Positions 26,058 to 33,543 of a stretch of 50,415 nucleotides of DNA are shown piece after piece; position 1 is the stretch's first letter, and each line of letters begins with the position of its first letter. The stretch comes from Candidatus Endomicrobiellum devescovinae (GTDB lineage: Bacteria; Elusimicrobiota; Endomicrobiia; Endomicrobiales; Endomicrobiaceae): positions 1-50,415 of the forward strand of contig JAIRYK010000003.1 in NCBI GenBank assembly GCA_031267795.1, written 5' to 3'. A program made the translations under genes and the position numbers. The notes under the pieces were generated by a model. That model was not told where the DNA came from, did not search any database, and saw only the letters and a list, made by a program, of their open reading frames with translations.

Positions 26058-27835
26058 AAATTTTATCAGAAGAGCCATTAGAATTTGGTCTGAAAGTTTT
26101 AGATGAGACGCCTATTAAAGAAAGGAAAAGCTTAGACGTAAAGAGAGCGTTGCTAACGGCAGCCAACGGAGCTGCGTTAGGAGCGTTTCCAGAGGTGGCA
26201 GGGCAAGTTAAAGGGCAGATGCGAGGTATGCGTGACTTCGCCAAATCAATGATGTTAGACCACCGATTAATTAACACTAGAAGCGATGCAGCTAGAGAAT
26301 TGAATAGAAATGAATATTTAAAGACTAAAAAAAATATACAGCATGACATAGACGAGTACGCTAAAGAACATCCGACAATGAGCATGATTGCGGATATGGC
26401 TGGAAGCATACCTACGGCAGTGCTAATTCCAGGCGGTTCAGCTGTTAGAGGAGCTAAACTCTTGTCCACGATGGGCAAAGCGGCTAGAGCTGGAGCGATA
26501 TATGGAGGCTCTAGAGGTTTTGGAGAAAGCGTAAATGCTGACGATAATTTGGAAGACATAATTAAGTCTTCGTTAAAAGGAGCAGCGGTAGGCGGAGCTA
26601 TTGGCGGAGCAGCTGGAGGAATCTTATCTCCGTTTACAAAATCTAAGCTTGCTAGCTTAGAGAAAGCTATTGGCAAAAACAGAATAGAAGAATCTATCAA
26701 AAAAGGAATTCCTCTATTAGAAGATGGTGGAGAGAGAGTAATGCAGGTTGCGAGAAGTATTAAAACTAAAGGAAACCCTAAAGCGTTGCAGAGGTTTGTA
26801 AACTTTGAGAAGAAGCTAGAAGGTGTGCAGAAAAATAAAATAAATAAAATTATAGAAGAAAACCTTTCAGATAAAAATTATAATGACATGTTGATGAAAA
26901 TTCAGAAAGAGGGGGAAAGTATATATAATCCTCTCTATGCAGAAGCGATGAAAGCTGGAGAAATAGCAAGACCTAGAACGCAAAATAGTAATGTATTAAA
27001 AGATTATTTTAAGAAGGCTAGGAAGTTTTCTGACGATTTAAAAGGATTGCCTGATAATGACATTCGCGTACTTCAACGAGTAAAAGAGAAATTAGGCGAC
27101 GATATAGCTAAATACGAAAAATTTGGCGAAAAATCTACTGCTAGAGATTTGGAAACTTTAAACAAAAATTTAGTCCAGGACATAGATGATAGCGTTTTTC
27201 TACACGGTAAAGCTAGAGAAGCATTTGCAAAAACTAAACGCAAAGAAGAAGTCATGCATCGTGGTTTCAAAGACATTCCAAAATCGTCGTTAGAAGAAAT
27301 AGAAGCGATGTCGCCTATTGATTTGCCAAAAGGCGAACAGTCCGAATTGTTGAAGGCAGGCGCTGCTCAGTATTTTAAAAACAAAGCGTTTAACGCACCA
27401 AAAACTAATGCTAATATTTTTAGAAATGTTTTTGCTGATGATGAGTTAGTGCGGTTAGTTAAGGCTAAAATTATGTCTCCAGAAGGAACGAAAAAAATAA
27501 GAGACGCCGTATATTCTGCGGATAAGAGCATTGACAATATACACAGCCTTACTAGCGGCTCGCAAACAGCAGAGAAGTTAATGCAGGCACAAGATAATAA
27601 TCCATTACGGTGGATTACATCCACCAAAAAAAAAGGTATCCAACTCTCTGATAAAATATGGGATAAGATTATAGGTAGTGGCGACGGTAGAACTGCCAAA
27701 TACCTGACAGATAGTAAAGCGTTAAAATCGGCAGTGAAGAGAGAAGGAATTAAAAGACCAGTGACAAAAGATGATATATTATATAAACTGCTAGGCGGTC
27801 AGAACGGCAGAAAGAAAAAGGAGTACTATAAATGA
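26054..27835 (+). CDS. Candidate DNA-transfer / ejection protein with glycine zippers (593 aa)
   Basis: GTG start, overlapping the previous stop (GTGA). Residues ~100-195 contain hydrophobic, glycine-zipper-rich segments (MIADMAGSIPTAVLIPGG, then GAAVGGAIGGAAGGILSP). The layout recalls phage ejection proteins, including the ~609-aa P22 gp16, that insert in the host envelope. Residues ~205-593 are basic and helical. I find no transglycosylase Glu motif or other catalytic site. Being the last large gene of the module also matches gp16, but the resemblance is architectural. Confidence 0.6.
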   Translation: MKILSEEPLEFGLKVLDETPIKERKSLDVKRALLTAANGAALGAFPEVAGQVKGQMRGMRDFAKSMMLDHRLINTRSDAARELNRNEYLKTKKNIQHDIDEYAKEHPTMSMIADMAGSIPTAVLIPGGSAVRGAKLLSTMGKAARAGAIYGGSRGFGESVNADDNLEDIIKSSLKGAAVGGAIGGAAGGILSPFTKSKLASLEKAIGKNRIEESIKKGIPLLEDGGERVMQVARSIKTKGNPKALQRFVNFEKKLEGVQKNKINKIIEENLSDKNYNDMLMKIQKEGESIYNPLYAEAMKAGEIARPRTQNSNVLKDYFKKARKFSDDLKGLPDNDIRVLQRVKEKLGDDIAKYEKFGEKSTARDLETLNKNLVQDIDDSVFLHGKAREAFAKTKRKEEVMHRGFKDIPKSSLEEIEAMSPIDLPKGEQSELLKAGAAQYFKNKAFNAPKTNANIFRNVFADDELVRLVKAKIMSPEGTKKIRDAVYSADKSIDNIHSLTSGSQTAEKLMQAQDNNPLRWITSTKKKGIQLSDKIWDKIIGSGDGRTAKYLTDSKALKSAVKREGIKRPVTKDDILYKLLGGQNGRKKKEYYK

Positions 27836-28032
27836 ACCCATTAGCATTATTAGGCGGTTTAGGTAGCATATTTGGTGGTGGTGGCAGTAATAATGGACAA
27901 CAGCAACAGCAAGGAGGTTTAGGAGGCATACTAAGCGGAGCGTTATCAGGCAGAATGATGGGCGGACCAATGGGGGCATTAGGCGGTGGAGCGTTAGGAT
28001 TGTTGGGTAATCTGTTTGGCGGTAACAAATAA
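27832..28032 (+). CDS. Glycine-rich 66-aa protein, last phage gene
   Basis: ATGA overlap with the upstream gene. The protein is Gly/Leu-rich with a central run of five Gln and repeated GG-hydrophobic-GG units typical of glycine zippers (LLGGLGSIFGGGG at the start, MGALGGGALGLLGNLFGG at the end). It could be a small membrane-active virion component or a holin-like peptide. A GGAG element follows the stop without a gene, so this may be where a longer operon has been cut. Confidence 0.55.
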   Translation: MNPLALLGGLGSIFGGGGSNNGQQQQQGGLGGILSGALSGRMMGGPMGALGGGALGLLGNLFGGNK

Positions 28033-28047
28033 GGAGAAAGTACGGTT

Positions 28048-28080
28048 TAAGTTTCTATAATTTTTCTATAAAAAAACTTA
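28048..28080 (+). terminator. Weak AT-rich stem after the last phage gene
   Basis: TAAGTTT (28048-28054) and AAACTTA (28074-28080) form a 7-bp stem with a 19-base AT-rich loop. No T run follows on the plus strand. It is the only terminator-like structure at the end of the 26-kb operon, so efficient termination here is doubtful. Confidence 0.3.
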
Positions 28081-28148
28081 TAATGCTCACATGTGTTTAC
28101 AATATTTACCAAAACTTGATAGCATTCTCTGGACGATAAAATGGTAAT

Positions 28149-28166
28149 TCGTTGAAAAATCAACGA
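28149..28166 (+). other. Hairpin in the phage-host junction region
   Basis: TCGTTGA (28149-28155) and TCAACGA (28160-28166) form a perfect 7-bp stem around AAAA. With no T run, it could be an RNA hairpin, an operator, or part of the integration region. The rest of the 275-bp gap 28033-28307 holds the elements listed separately and no further gene. Confidence 0.35.
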
Positions 28167-28174
28167 TATTTAAT

Positions 28175-28189
28175 GTTGTATAATACAAC
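28175..28189 (+). promoter_or_regulatory. Palindromic operator candidate containing a perfect -10 element
   Basis: GTTGTATAATACAAC is perfectly symmetric about one central base. A consensus -10, TATAAT, lies inside it at 28179-28184, although no clear -35 is found at 16-18 bases. A regulator bound here would block a promoter for the glucan phosphorylase gene. Confidence 0.5.
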
Positions 28190-28206
28190 TCATCTTCAGG
28201 GCGAAC

Positions 28207-28233
28207 TTTAAAATTATTTTATATAATTTTAAA
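28207..28233. repeat. AT-only inverted repeat upstream of glucan phosphorylase
   Basis: TTTAAAATTAT (28207-28217) is repeated inverted as ATAATTTTAAA (28223-28233) around five bases. It contains a second TATAAT (28222-28227). It may be an UP-like or easily melted element, but in AT-rich DNA such symmetry can arise by chance. Confidence 0.35.
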
Positions 28234-28279
28234 AAGATAAGTGCATATTTTTAATAAGGAAATGCGTACAGTTTCCAAT

Positions 28280-28294
28280 ATACAAACTTTGTAT
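28280..28294 (+). promoter_or_regulatory. Second palindrome with the same half-site, abutting the ribosome-binding site
   Basis: ATACAAACTTTGTAT is perfectly symmetric about one base and reuses the ATACAA/TTGTAT half-sites of the element at 28175-28189 in opposite order. It ends one base before the AAAGGAG SD (28296-28302) of the glucan phosphorylase gene, so it could act on DNA or as an RNA hairpin near the SD. Confidence 0.4.
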
Positions 28295-28307
28295 TAAAGG
28301 AGCTAGT

Positions 28308-30899
28308 ATGGATTTGGATTTATTTAATGAAAAGCAAGAAACTTATACTGCTGAGAATGTAAAAACTTTTGTAGGCATACCTAACCTTCCTGATAATTTA
28401 AATCCCTTAATTGCAATTGCCGATAATATGTGGTGGTGCTGGAATAGTGATGCATTTGAGTTGTTTAGAAGAATGGATATGGATATGTGGGAAAAAACAT
28501 ATCATAATCCGAAAGCCATGATTGAGGCTTTAAGCCAAGAAAGGCTCATAGAACTTTCTCAAGACGACAGTTTCATTTCCCACGCAGAGAGAGTAAAAAA
28601 TGCTCTGGATAGGTATCTTGGAATGAACACATGGTATGCGCAAAACTGTTCTGATTATGCCAATCTCAAATTTGCATATTTCTCTACTGAATTTGCTGTA
28701 CACGAAAGTATTCCTATTTATTCCGGAGGACTTGGCGTTTTATCTGGAGACCACTTAAAATCTGCAAGTGACATGGGTCTTCCTCTTGTATGAGTCGGTC
28801 TTTTATACAGATATGGATACTTCAGACAGCGTTTAAGTTTTGACGGTTTACAACAGGAAGAATATGTTGAAAATAATTTTTTTCATATGCCTCTTGAGCT
28901 TGTAAAAAATGAAGACGGAAGCGAACTTATAATTGATATTGATGTTCCAAACCAAAAAATTTATGCAAGAGCGTGGAAAATTAAAGTAGGCAGAATTCCT
29001 CTTTATCTTTTAGACACGAATATAGACAAAAATTCAAAAGACGCAAAAACTATTACTGGGCAATTGTATGGTGGCGATAGAGACATGCGCATTCGGCAAG
29101 AAATAGTTTTGGGCATTGGCGGAGCAAAGCTTCTTAAAGCTTTAAAAATAGATCCTGACGTTATACATATAAACGAAGGTCATTCAGCTTTTTTATTGTT
29201 GGAAAAAATCCGATATTATATGGACAATGGTCTTTCTTTTGACGCAGCGTTTCAAATAGTAAAAAGTAACTGTGTATTTACTACCCACACTCCTGTTCCA
29301 GCTGGTAACGAAATTTTTTCAAGCGATTTGTTTCTAAAATATTTTGAGAGTTTATGCCAAAAATTTGGCATATCAAATGAGCAGCTTTTGAAGTTGGGAG
29401 AATTTCCTTTTAATCAAAAAGATTTCTCAATGACAATACTTGCTTTGAAAACTTCAAATAAAGCAAACGGTGTCAGCAGACTGCACGCTACCGTCGCTAG
29501 AGATATGTGGCAAGGTATATGGACTAATTTACCAAGAAAAGAAGTTCCTATAACACACATAACAAACGGTGTTCATACAAATACTTGGATTTCAAATGAA
29601 ATTTCAGATTTGTTTGACAGGTATTTGGGAGATTGTTGGAGAGATGAGCCTGCAGACCACACAATTTGGAATAGAGTAACCCAAATACCAGACGCAGAGA
29701 TATGGAGAGGACATGAAAGAAGAAGAGAACGACTCGTTACGTTTGCAAGGTCTAGGCTTCGCCGCCAGCTTGAAAGGAACGGCGCAACTAGAAAAATAAT
29801 AAATCTTGCCGATGAGGTTTTAGATCCGGAAGCGTTGACAATAGGTTTTGCAAGGAGATTTGCTTCTTACAAAAGAGGCAATTTAATATTTAAAGATTTA
29901 GACAGAATAAAAAAAATTCTTACTAATAAAGATTTCCCCGTTCAAATAATAATGGCTGGCAAAGCTCACCCACAGGATAATATAGGCAAGGCTATTATTC
30001 AGAATATAATTTCTCTGTCAAAAGATCCAGATTTGCAAAGGAAGGTGGTATTTTTGGAAGAGTATGATGTGAACGTCGCACATTACCTTGTTCAAGGAGC
30101 AGATATTTGGCTTAACAATCCTCTAAGACCTGAAGAAGCTTCTGGTACAAGTGGAATGAAAGCAGCTGTAAACGGAGTGTTAAATTTTAGCGTTCTTGAC
30201 GGCTGGTGGTGCGAAGGTTACAATGGAAGTAACGGCTGGACTATAGGCTCAATAAAACGCTATCCCGATAGAGAATATCAGGATTTAGTTGAAAGTAGGG
30301 ATATTTATGAAATATTGGAAAATGAAATCATACCCTTATTTTTTACAAGAGGACAAGATTCTATACCAAGAGGTTGGACGCAGAAAATGAAATTTTCAAT
30401 GCAGGCTTTAGGTCCGGTATTTAATACTAACAGAATGATAGAAGAATATACAAAAAAGTTTTATATTCCTACTGCATTAGAATATGCCAAATACAAAAAA
30501 GATAATTGCGAGCCAGCTAAGAAAAAAAGCGAATGGATTAAAAGTATTTACTCCAATTGGGATGCTGTAAAGTTTATTTCAACAAGCGATAATATTTCAA
30601 ACGAGATGAAAATTTCAAACGAAATAACCGTACAAGCGAAGGTTTATTTAGGCTACATTTCACCAAATGATGTGAGCGTTCAAATTTACAGCGGATATGT
30701 TAACGACGGGCAATCTGTAAGCGAACCGAGCATAGGTATAATGAATCTTGTTTCAAAAGATAATGATAATTATGTTTTTGAAGGAAAACTTCTGATTGAC
30801 AACGTTGGCAAATGCGGATATACTTTACGTGTTTTGCCTCAGTATGAGGGAGAAGTTCAGATAGTACCGTGTCTAATAAAGTGGATACAGAGGATTTGA
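28308..30899 (+). pseudogene. glgP: Alpha-glucan phosphorylase (GT35) with an in-frame TGA
   Basis: The enzyme releases glucose-1-phosphate from glycogen or maltodextrin. The continuous frame gives ~863 codons of the archaeal/Thermotoga-type family. The N-terminal domain has MWWCWNSDAFELF, followed by YFSTEFAVHESIPIYSGGLG and GDHLKSASD. The PLP-binding lysine is at codon 618 within EASGTSGMKAA. Codon 162 is TGA (28791-28793) where relatives have Gly in LPLV-G-VGLLYR. One base change (GGA to TGA) explains it, and the frame continues with conserved YGYFRQ. A restart at the ATG at 28887 lacks an SD and would miss the N-terminal third of the active site. Either a recent nonsense mutation or a sequence error. 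Confidence 0.85.
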
Positions 30900-30903
30900 A
30901 GTT

Positions 30904-31542
30904 ATGGGTTTTGATTTTTTAATTTATGATTTAGACGGAACGCTTGTAGATTCTTTAGGTGATATTGCTTCTTCAGTTAATTCGGTAAGGGAAGATAACG
31001 GGCTTGAGCATTTGTCTTTAAAACAGATACGTTCTTATTTAGGAAGCGGAATAAATGCTCTTATATCAAAAGCTATTCCTGATAAGTGCGAAAAATTTAA
31101 ACAAAATGTTGACGGCTTTAAGTCTTATTATAAACGGCGAATGCTTGATACTACCATTATGTTTAGTGGTGTCAAAGAAATGTTGGAATCTTTAAAAGAT
31201 AAAAAGAAAGCGATTCTGACTAATAAAAATGAAGGTTACGCAAAAGAAATTGTGGAAAAGCTTGAAATTGCTGATTATTTTGTTGAAGTTTGGGGTGGTG
31301 ACACTTTAGATGTAAGAAAGCCTGATCCAAAAACAATTCTTGAATTGGTAAAAACCACAAAATCTAAACTTTCAAAAACAGTTATGATTGGTGACAGTGC
31401 AAATGATTTTTTAGTGGCAAAAGCCGCAGGCGTACAGATTATAGCCGTTGCTTATGGTTATTGTGATTTAGACCAAATAAAAGCGTACAGACCTGATTAC
31501 ATAGTAAAAACACCGCAAGAGATAGCAAATATTGTTTTATAA
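30904..31542 (+). CDS. HAD-family phosphatase (phosphoglycolate phosphatase-like)
   Basis: Haloacid-dehalogenase hydrolase of the Gph/pyrophosphatase-like subfamily with a helical cap. All four motifs are present: DLDGT with nucleophile D9 and D11, T106 (in LTNKNE), K139, and D164/D168 in GDSAND. The 212-aa length is normal. It starts four bases after the glucan phosphorylase stop, so the two are probably co-transcribed. The substrate could be phosphoglycolate, pyrophosphate or a sugar phosphate; context slightly favours sugar phosphates. A strong terminator follows. Confidence 0.85.
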   Translation: MGFDFLIYDLDGTLVDSLGDIASSVNSVREDNGLEHLSLKQIRSYLGSGINALISKAIPDKCEKFKQNVDGFKSYYKRRMLDTTIMFSGVKEMLESLKDKKKAILTNKNEGYAKEIVEKLEIADYFVEVWGGDTLDVRKPDPKTILELVKTTKSKLSKTVMIGDSANDFLVAKAAGVQIIAVAYGYCDLDQIKAYRPDYIVKTPQEIANIVL

Positions 31543-31543
31543 A

Positions 31544-31586
31544 GACAAAAAGACTAGGTTTTTAAAATCAGCCTAGTCTTTTTGTC
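31544..31586. terminator. Bidirectional intrinsic terminator
   Basis: GACAAAAAGACTAGG (31544-31558) and CCTAGTCTTTTTGTC (31572-31586) form a perfect 15-bp stem. T-rich stretches within each 3' arm serve both strands. It ends the glgP-HAD operon and the convergent operon of the exported protein. Confidence 0.85.
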
Positions 31587-31598
31587 AACTTGCAAACC

Positions 31599-32015
31599 TT
31601 ATTTCTTTTCAGCTTTCTTCTTATCAAAGTGAGCTTTCTTTTCGTGTATTTTCTTACGTCCTTCGTCGCTTGTTACAAAATCTACCTTGCTATCTATAGC
31701 TTTATCTTTATCAGCTTCATACTCGCTTATTTTGGCTTGCAGCTTAGAAATTTTTTCTTTTTTCATAGCTATTTTTTTGTCTAAGAAATCCGCAACAATT
31801 TTTCTTATGTCCTTCTTTATAGCGTCTTTCTTGTTGTCTGCAGCTTTTTCGTACTTGGTTAAGAAGTCATCTAGTTTAGTAATGAACTTATACTTAGCCT
31901 CTTTAAACTCTTTTACCTTTGGATCTTTGTCATGGTGATCAGCAATAGACACTGCTGGGACAAAATAAGAAAAAAAGAAAACGCTACATAGTACTAACGT
32001 CACTTTCTTTAACAT
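31599..32015 (-). CDS. Exported lysine-rich helical protein (138 aa)
   Basis: Residues 1-25 are a signal peptide: MLKK, a hydrophobic core with VLCSVFFFSYF, and a cleavage site near SIADHHD. The mature part is about one-third Lys, with Asp, Ala and Glu, and is probably a long helix or coiled coil. A clear SD (AGGAGG, minus strand) precedes the start. I know no function; an envelope-stabilising or metal/anion-binding periplasmic role is conceivable. It lies 41 bases downstream of the deaminase gene on the same strand and ends at the shared terminator. Confidence 0.65.
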   Translation of the reverse strand: MLKKVTLVLCSVFFFSYFVPAVSIADHHDKDPKVKEFKEAKYKFITKLDDFLTKYEKAADNKKDAIKKDIRKIVADFLDKKIAMKKEKISKLQAKISEYEADKDKAIDSKVDFVTSDEGRKKIHEKKAHFDKKKAEKK

Positions 32016-32056
32016 AAAAACCTCCTTCGGTTATTTCAAACTCTTCTAATACGCAC

Positions 32057-32557
32057 TTATAGAAGTTGCGCTATAGAGAGATTGTTTAAATGCAAAGTAG
32101 AAAATTCTACTCCTGCTTCCGAGAAAAGTTCCTTAAAAGTAGTATCGGGATATTCTATGTCTGCGACAACTTTTTTTATTCCAGCATTTACTATCATTTT
32201 TGCGCATAGCACACAGGGAGAATGGGTACAGTAAAGGGTTGATCCTTTAATATTGATTCCATGATGCCCACCTTGAATAATTGCATTTTGTTCGGCGTGT
32301 ATAGCTCTGCATATTTCATGCCTTTGACCTGACGGTATGTTCATGGCGTTTCTTAAACAGCCTAGAGACAAACAATCTTTTGTTCCTGAAGCTGCACCGT
32401 TATAACCTGTAGTAAAAATTCTCTTATCTCTTACAATAACAGCTCCGACATGATGACGTTCGCAGGTAGATCTTTCCGCAACAAGCCATGCCAGTTTCAT
32501 AAAATATTCGTCCCACGAAGGACGCTTATTTATAGTAGCGTTCTTTTCAGTTGTCAT
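32057..32557 (-). CDS. dCMP deaminase family protein
   Basis: Zinc-dependent deaminase converting dCMP to dUMP for dTMP synthesis. The zinc site is clear: H87-A-E89 with catalytic Glu89, and P114-C115-x-x-C118. Upstream motifs RHHVGAVIV and TTGYNGAASG and the 166-aa length fit the ComEB/dCMP-deaminase group. Its product is the substrate of the ThyX encoded about 5 kb away. The minus-strand promoter at 32563-32592 reads into it. ComEB-like competence roles are a weaker alternative. Confidence 0.9.
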   Translation of the reverse strand: MTTEKNATINKRPSWDEYFMKLAWLVAERSTCERHHVGAVIVRDKRIFTTGYNGAASGTKDCLSLGCLRNAMNIPSGQRHEICRAIHAEQNAIIQGGHHGINIKGSTLYCTHSPCVLCAKMIVNAGIKKVVADIEYPDTTFKELFSEAGVEFSTLHLNNLSIAQLL

Positions 32558-32562
32558 TAGGC

Positions 32563-32592
32563 AATTTAACTAAAAAATCTGTATTGTGTCAA
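32563..32592 (-). promoter_or_regulatory. Minus-strand promoter for the deaminase gene
   Basis: On the minus strand, TTGACA (32592-32587) is separated by 18 bases from TAAATT (32568-32563), with a 17-base alternative TTAAAT. It overlaps the plus-strand glyQ promoter, so the two divergent genes may compete for polymerase. The -10 lies only a few bases before the start at 32557, so the mRNA would be nearly leaderless, or another start is used. Confidence 0.45.
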
Positions 32593-32613
32593 CATGCTTT
32601 TTTTTGTTAAAAT
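32584..32613 (+). promoter_or_regulatory. Plus-strand promoter for glyQS
   Basis: TTGTGT (32584-32589) is followed after 18 bases by TAAAAT (32608-32613), with TGT before it as an extended -10. The leader to the glyQ start is about 35 nt, so no T-box fits here. Confidence 0.55.
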
Positions 32614-32653
32614 ATTCTTCTGGGTTAGACTTGTGCAGTAATCGGGAGATCGT

Positions 32654-33526
32654 ATGAATTTTCAAGAAATTATTATGACTTTACAGAAGTTTTGGGCAAA
32701 GCAGGGCTGCCTTGTATGGCAGCCTTACGATTTAGAAAAAGGTGCGGGTACTTTTAACCCTGCTACTTTTTTACGGGCTTTGGGTTCTAAGCCATGGAGC
32801 GCTGCTTATGTTGAGCCTTCCAGAAGACCTACTGACGGCAGGTATGGCGAAAATCCTAATAGGCTTCAACATTATTATCAATTTCAGGTGATTATGAAGC
32901 CAGCTCCAAAAAATATACAGCAAATTTACTTGGAAAGTTTAAAAGCAATAGGTTTAGATCCCAAAAAACACGATATAAGATTTGTTGAAGACGATTGGGA
33001 ATCTCCGACACTTGGTGCTTGGGGACTTGGTTGGGAAGTTTGGATTGATGGTATGGAAGCAACTCAGTTTACTTATTTTCAACAGGTTGGAGGAATATCT
33101 CTAAATCCTATTTCGGTTGAAATTACATATGGGACTGAACGCCTTGCTATGTATGTTCAAAAGAAAAATAACGTATATGAGTTGCAATGGAACGATACTG
33201 TAACTTATGGCGATATTCATCTTGAAGATGAAAAACAATGGTCTGCTTATAATTTTGAAAAAGCTAATGTTGATATGTTGAAGAAACATTTTACCGACTG
33301 GGAGAATGAAGCAAAAAATCTTATTCAAAATGAACTTCCTCTTCCAGCATACGATGCTGTTATGAAATGTTCACACTTGTTCAATTTGCTTGATGCTAGA
33401 GGGGCAATTTCAGTCTCTGAAAGAGTCGGTTATATTCTTAGAGTTAGGACTATGGCAAAATCTGTTGCTGAAAAATATTTAACAATGGCTGATGGCTTTA
33501 ATTTAGACGTTGTTGCAAATAAATAA
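32654..33526 (+). CDS. glyQ: Glycyl-tRNA synthetase alpha subunit
   Basis: Catalytic subunit of the bacterial alpha2-beta2 GlyRS, which charges tRNA-Gly. The characteristic N-terminal motifs [20 protein letters not shown] and [17 protein letters not shown] are present, as are [18 protein letters not shown] and [13 protein letters not shown]. Length 290 aa is normal. The GGGAG SD lies before the ATG. glyS follows after 17 bases, as in most bacteria with the split enzyme. Confidence 0.97.
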   Translation: MNFQEIIMTLQKFWAKQGCLVWQPYDLEKGAGTFNPATFLRALGSKPWSAAYVEPSRRPTDGRYGENPNRLQHYYQFQVIMKPAPKNIQQIYLESLKAIGLDPKKHDIRFVEDDWESPTLGAWGLGWEVWIDGMEATQFTYFQQVGGISLNPISVEITYGTERLAMYVQKKNNVYELQWNDTVTYGDIHLEDEKQWSAYNFEKANVDMLKKHFTDWENEAKNLIQNELPLPAYDAVMKCSHLFNLLDARGAISVSERVGYILRVRTMAKSVAEKYLTMADGFNLDVVANK

Positions 33527-33543
33527 AATTCGTTACAAAACTC

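Larger units (their letters stand above)
1..28032 (+). mobile_element. Prophage (partial): P22-like podovirus replication tail and late module
   Basis: All genes here are on the plus strand, tightly packed, and in a recognisable phage order: replisome organiser, terminases, portal, scaffold, capsid, head-tail adaptor, nozzle, then candidate ejection proteins. This matches the late gene order of phage P22 (3-2-1-8-5-4-10, then the ejection genes). No tail-tape-measure or sheath gene is seen, so a short-tailed virion is likely. The left end lies outside the window. The right end lies between the last phage stop (28032) and the host glucan phosphorylase (28308). No integrase or attachment-site repeat is visible, so the prophage state is inferred from adjacency to chromosomal genes. 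Confidence 0.85.

Noticed and set aside
26032-26700. 222-codon minus-strand frame
   Set aside because: Antisense of the 593-aa gene, which has coupled starts and stops on the plus strand; no SD for the minus frame.
28791-28793. TGA read as glycine (alternative genetic code) or selenocysteine
   Set aside because: Several intact genes end in TGA at overlaps or family-typical ends (terS, hydC, thyX, HAD), so TGA is a normal stop here. The conserved residue is Gly, not Cys, and no SECIS-like stem was apparent.
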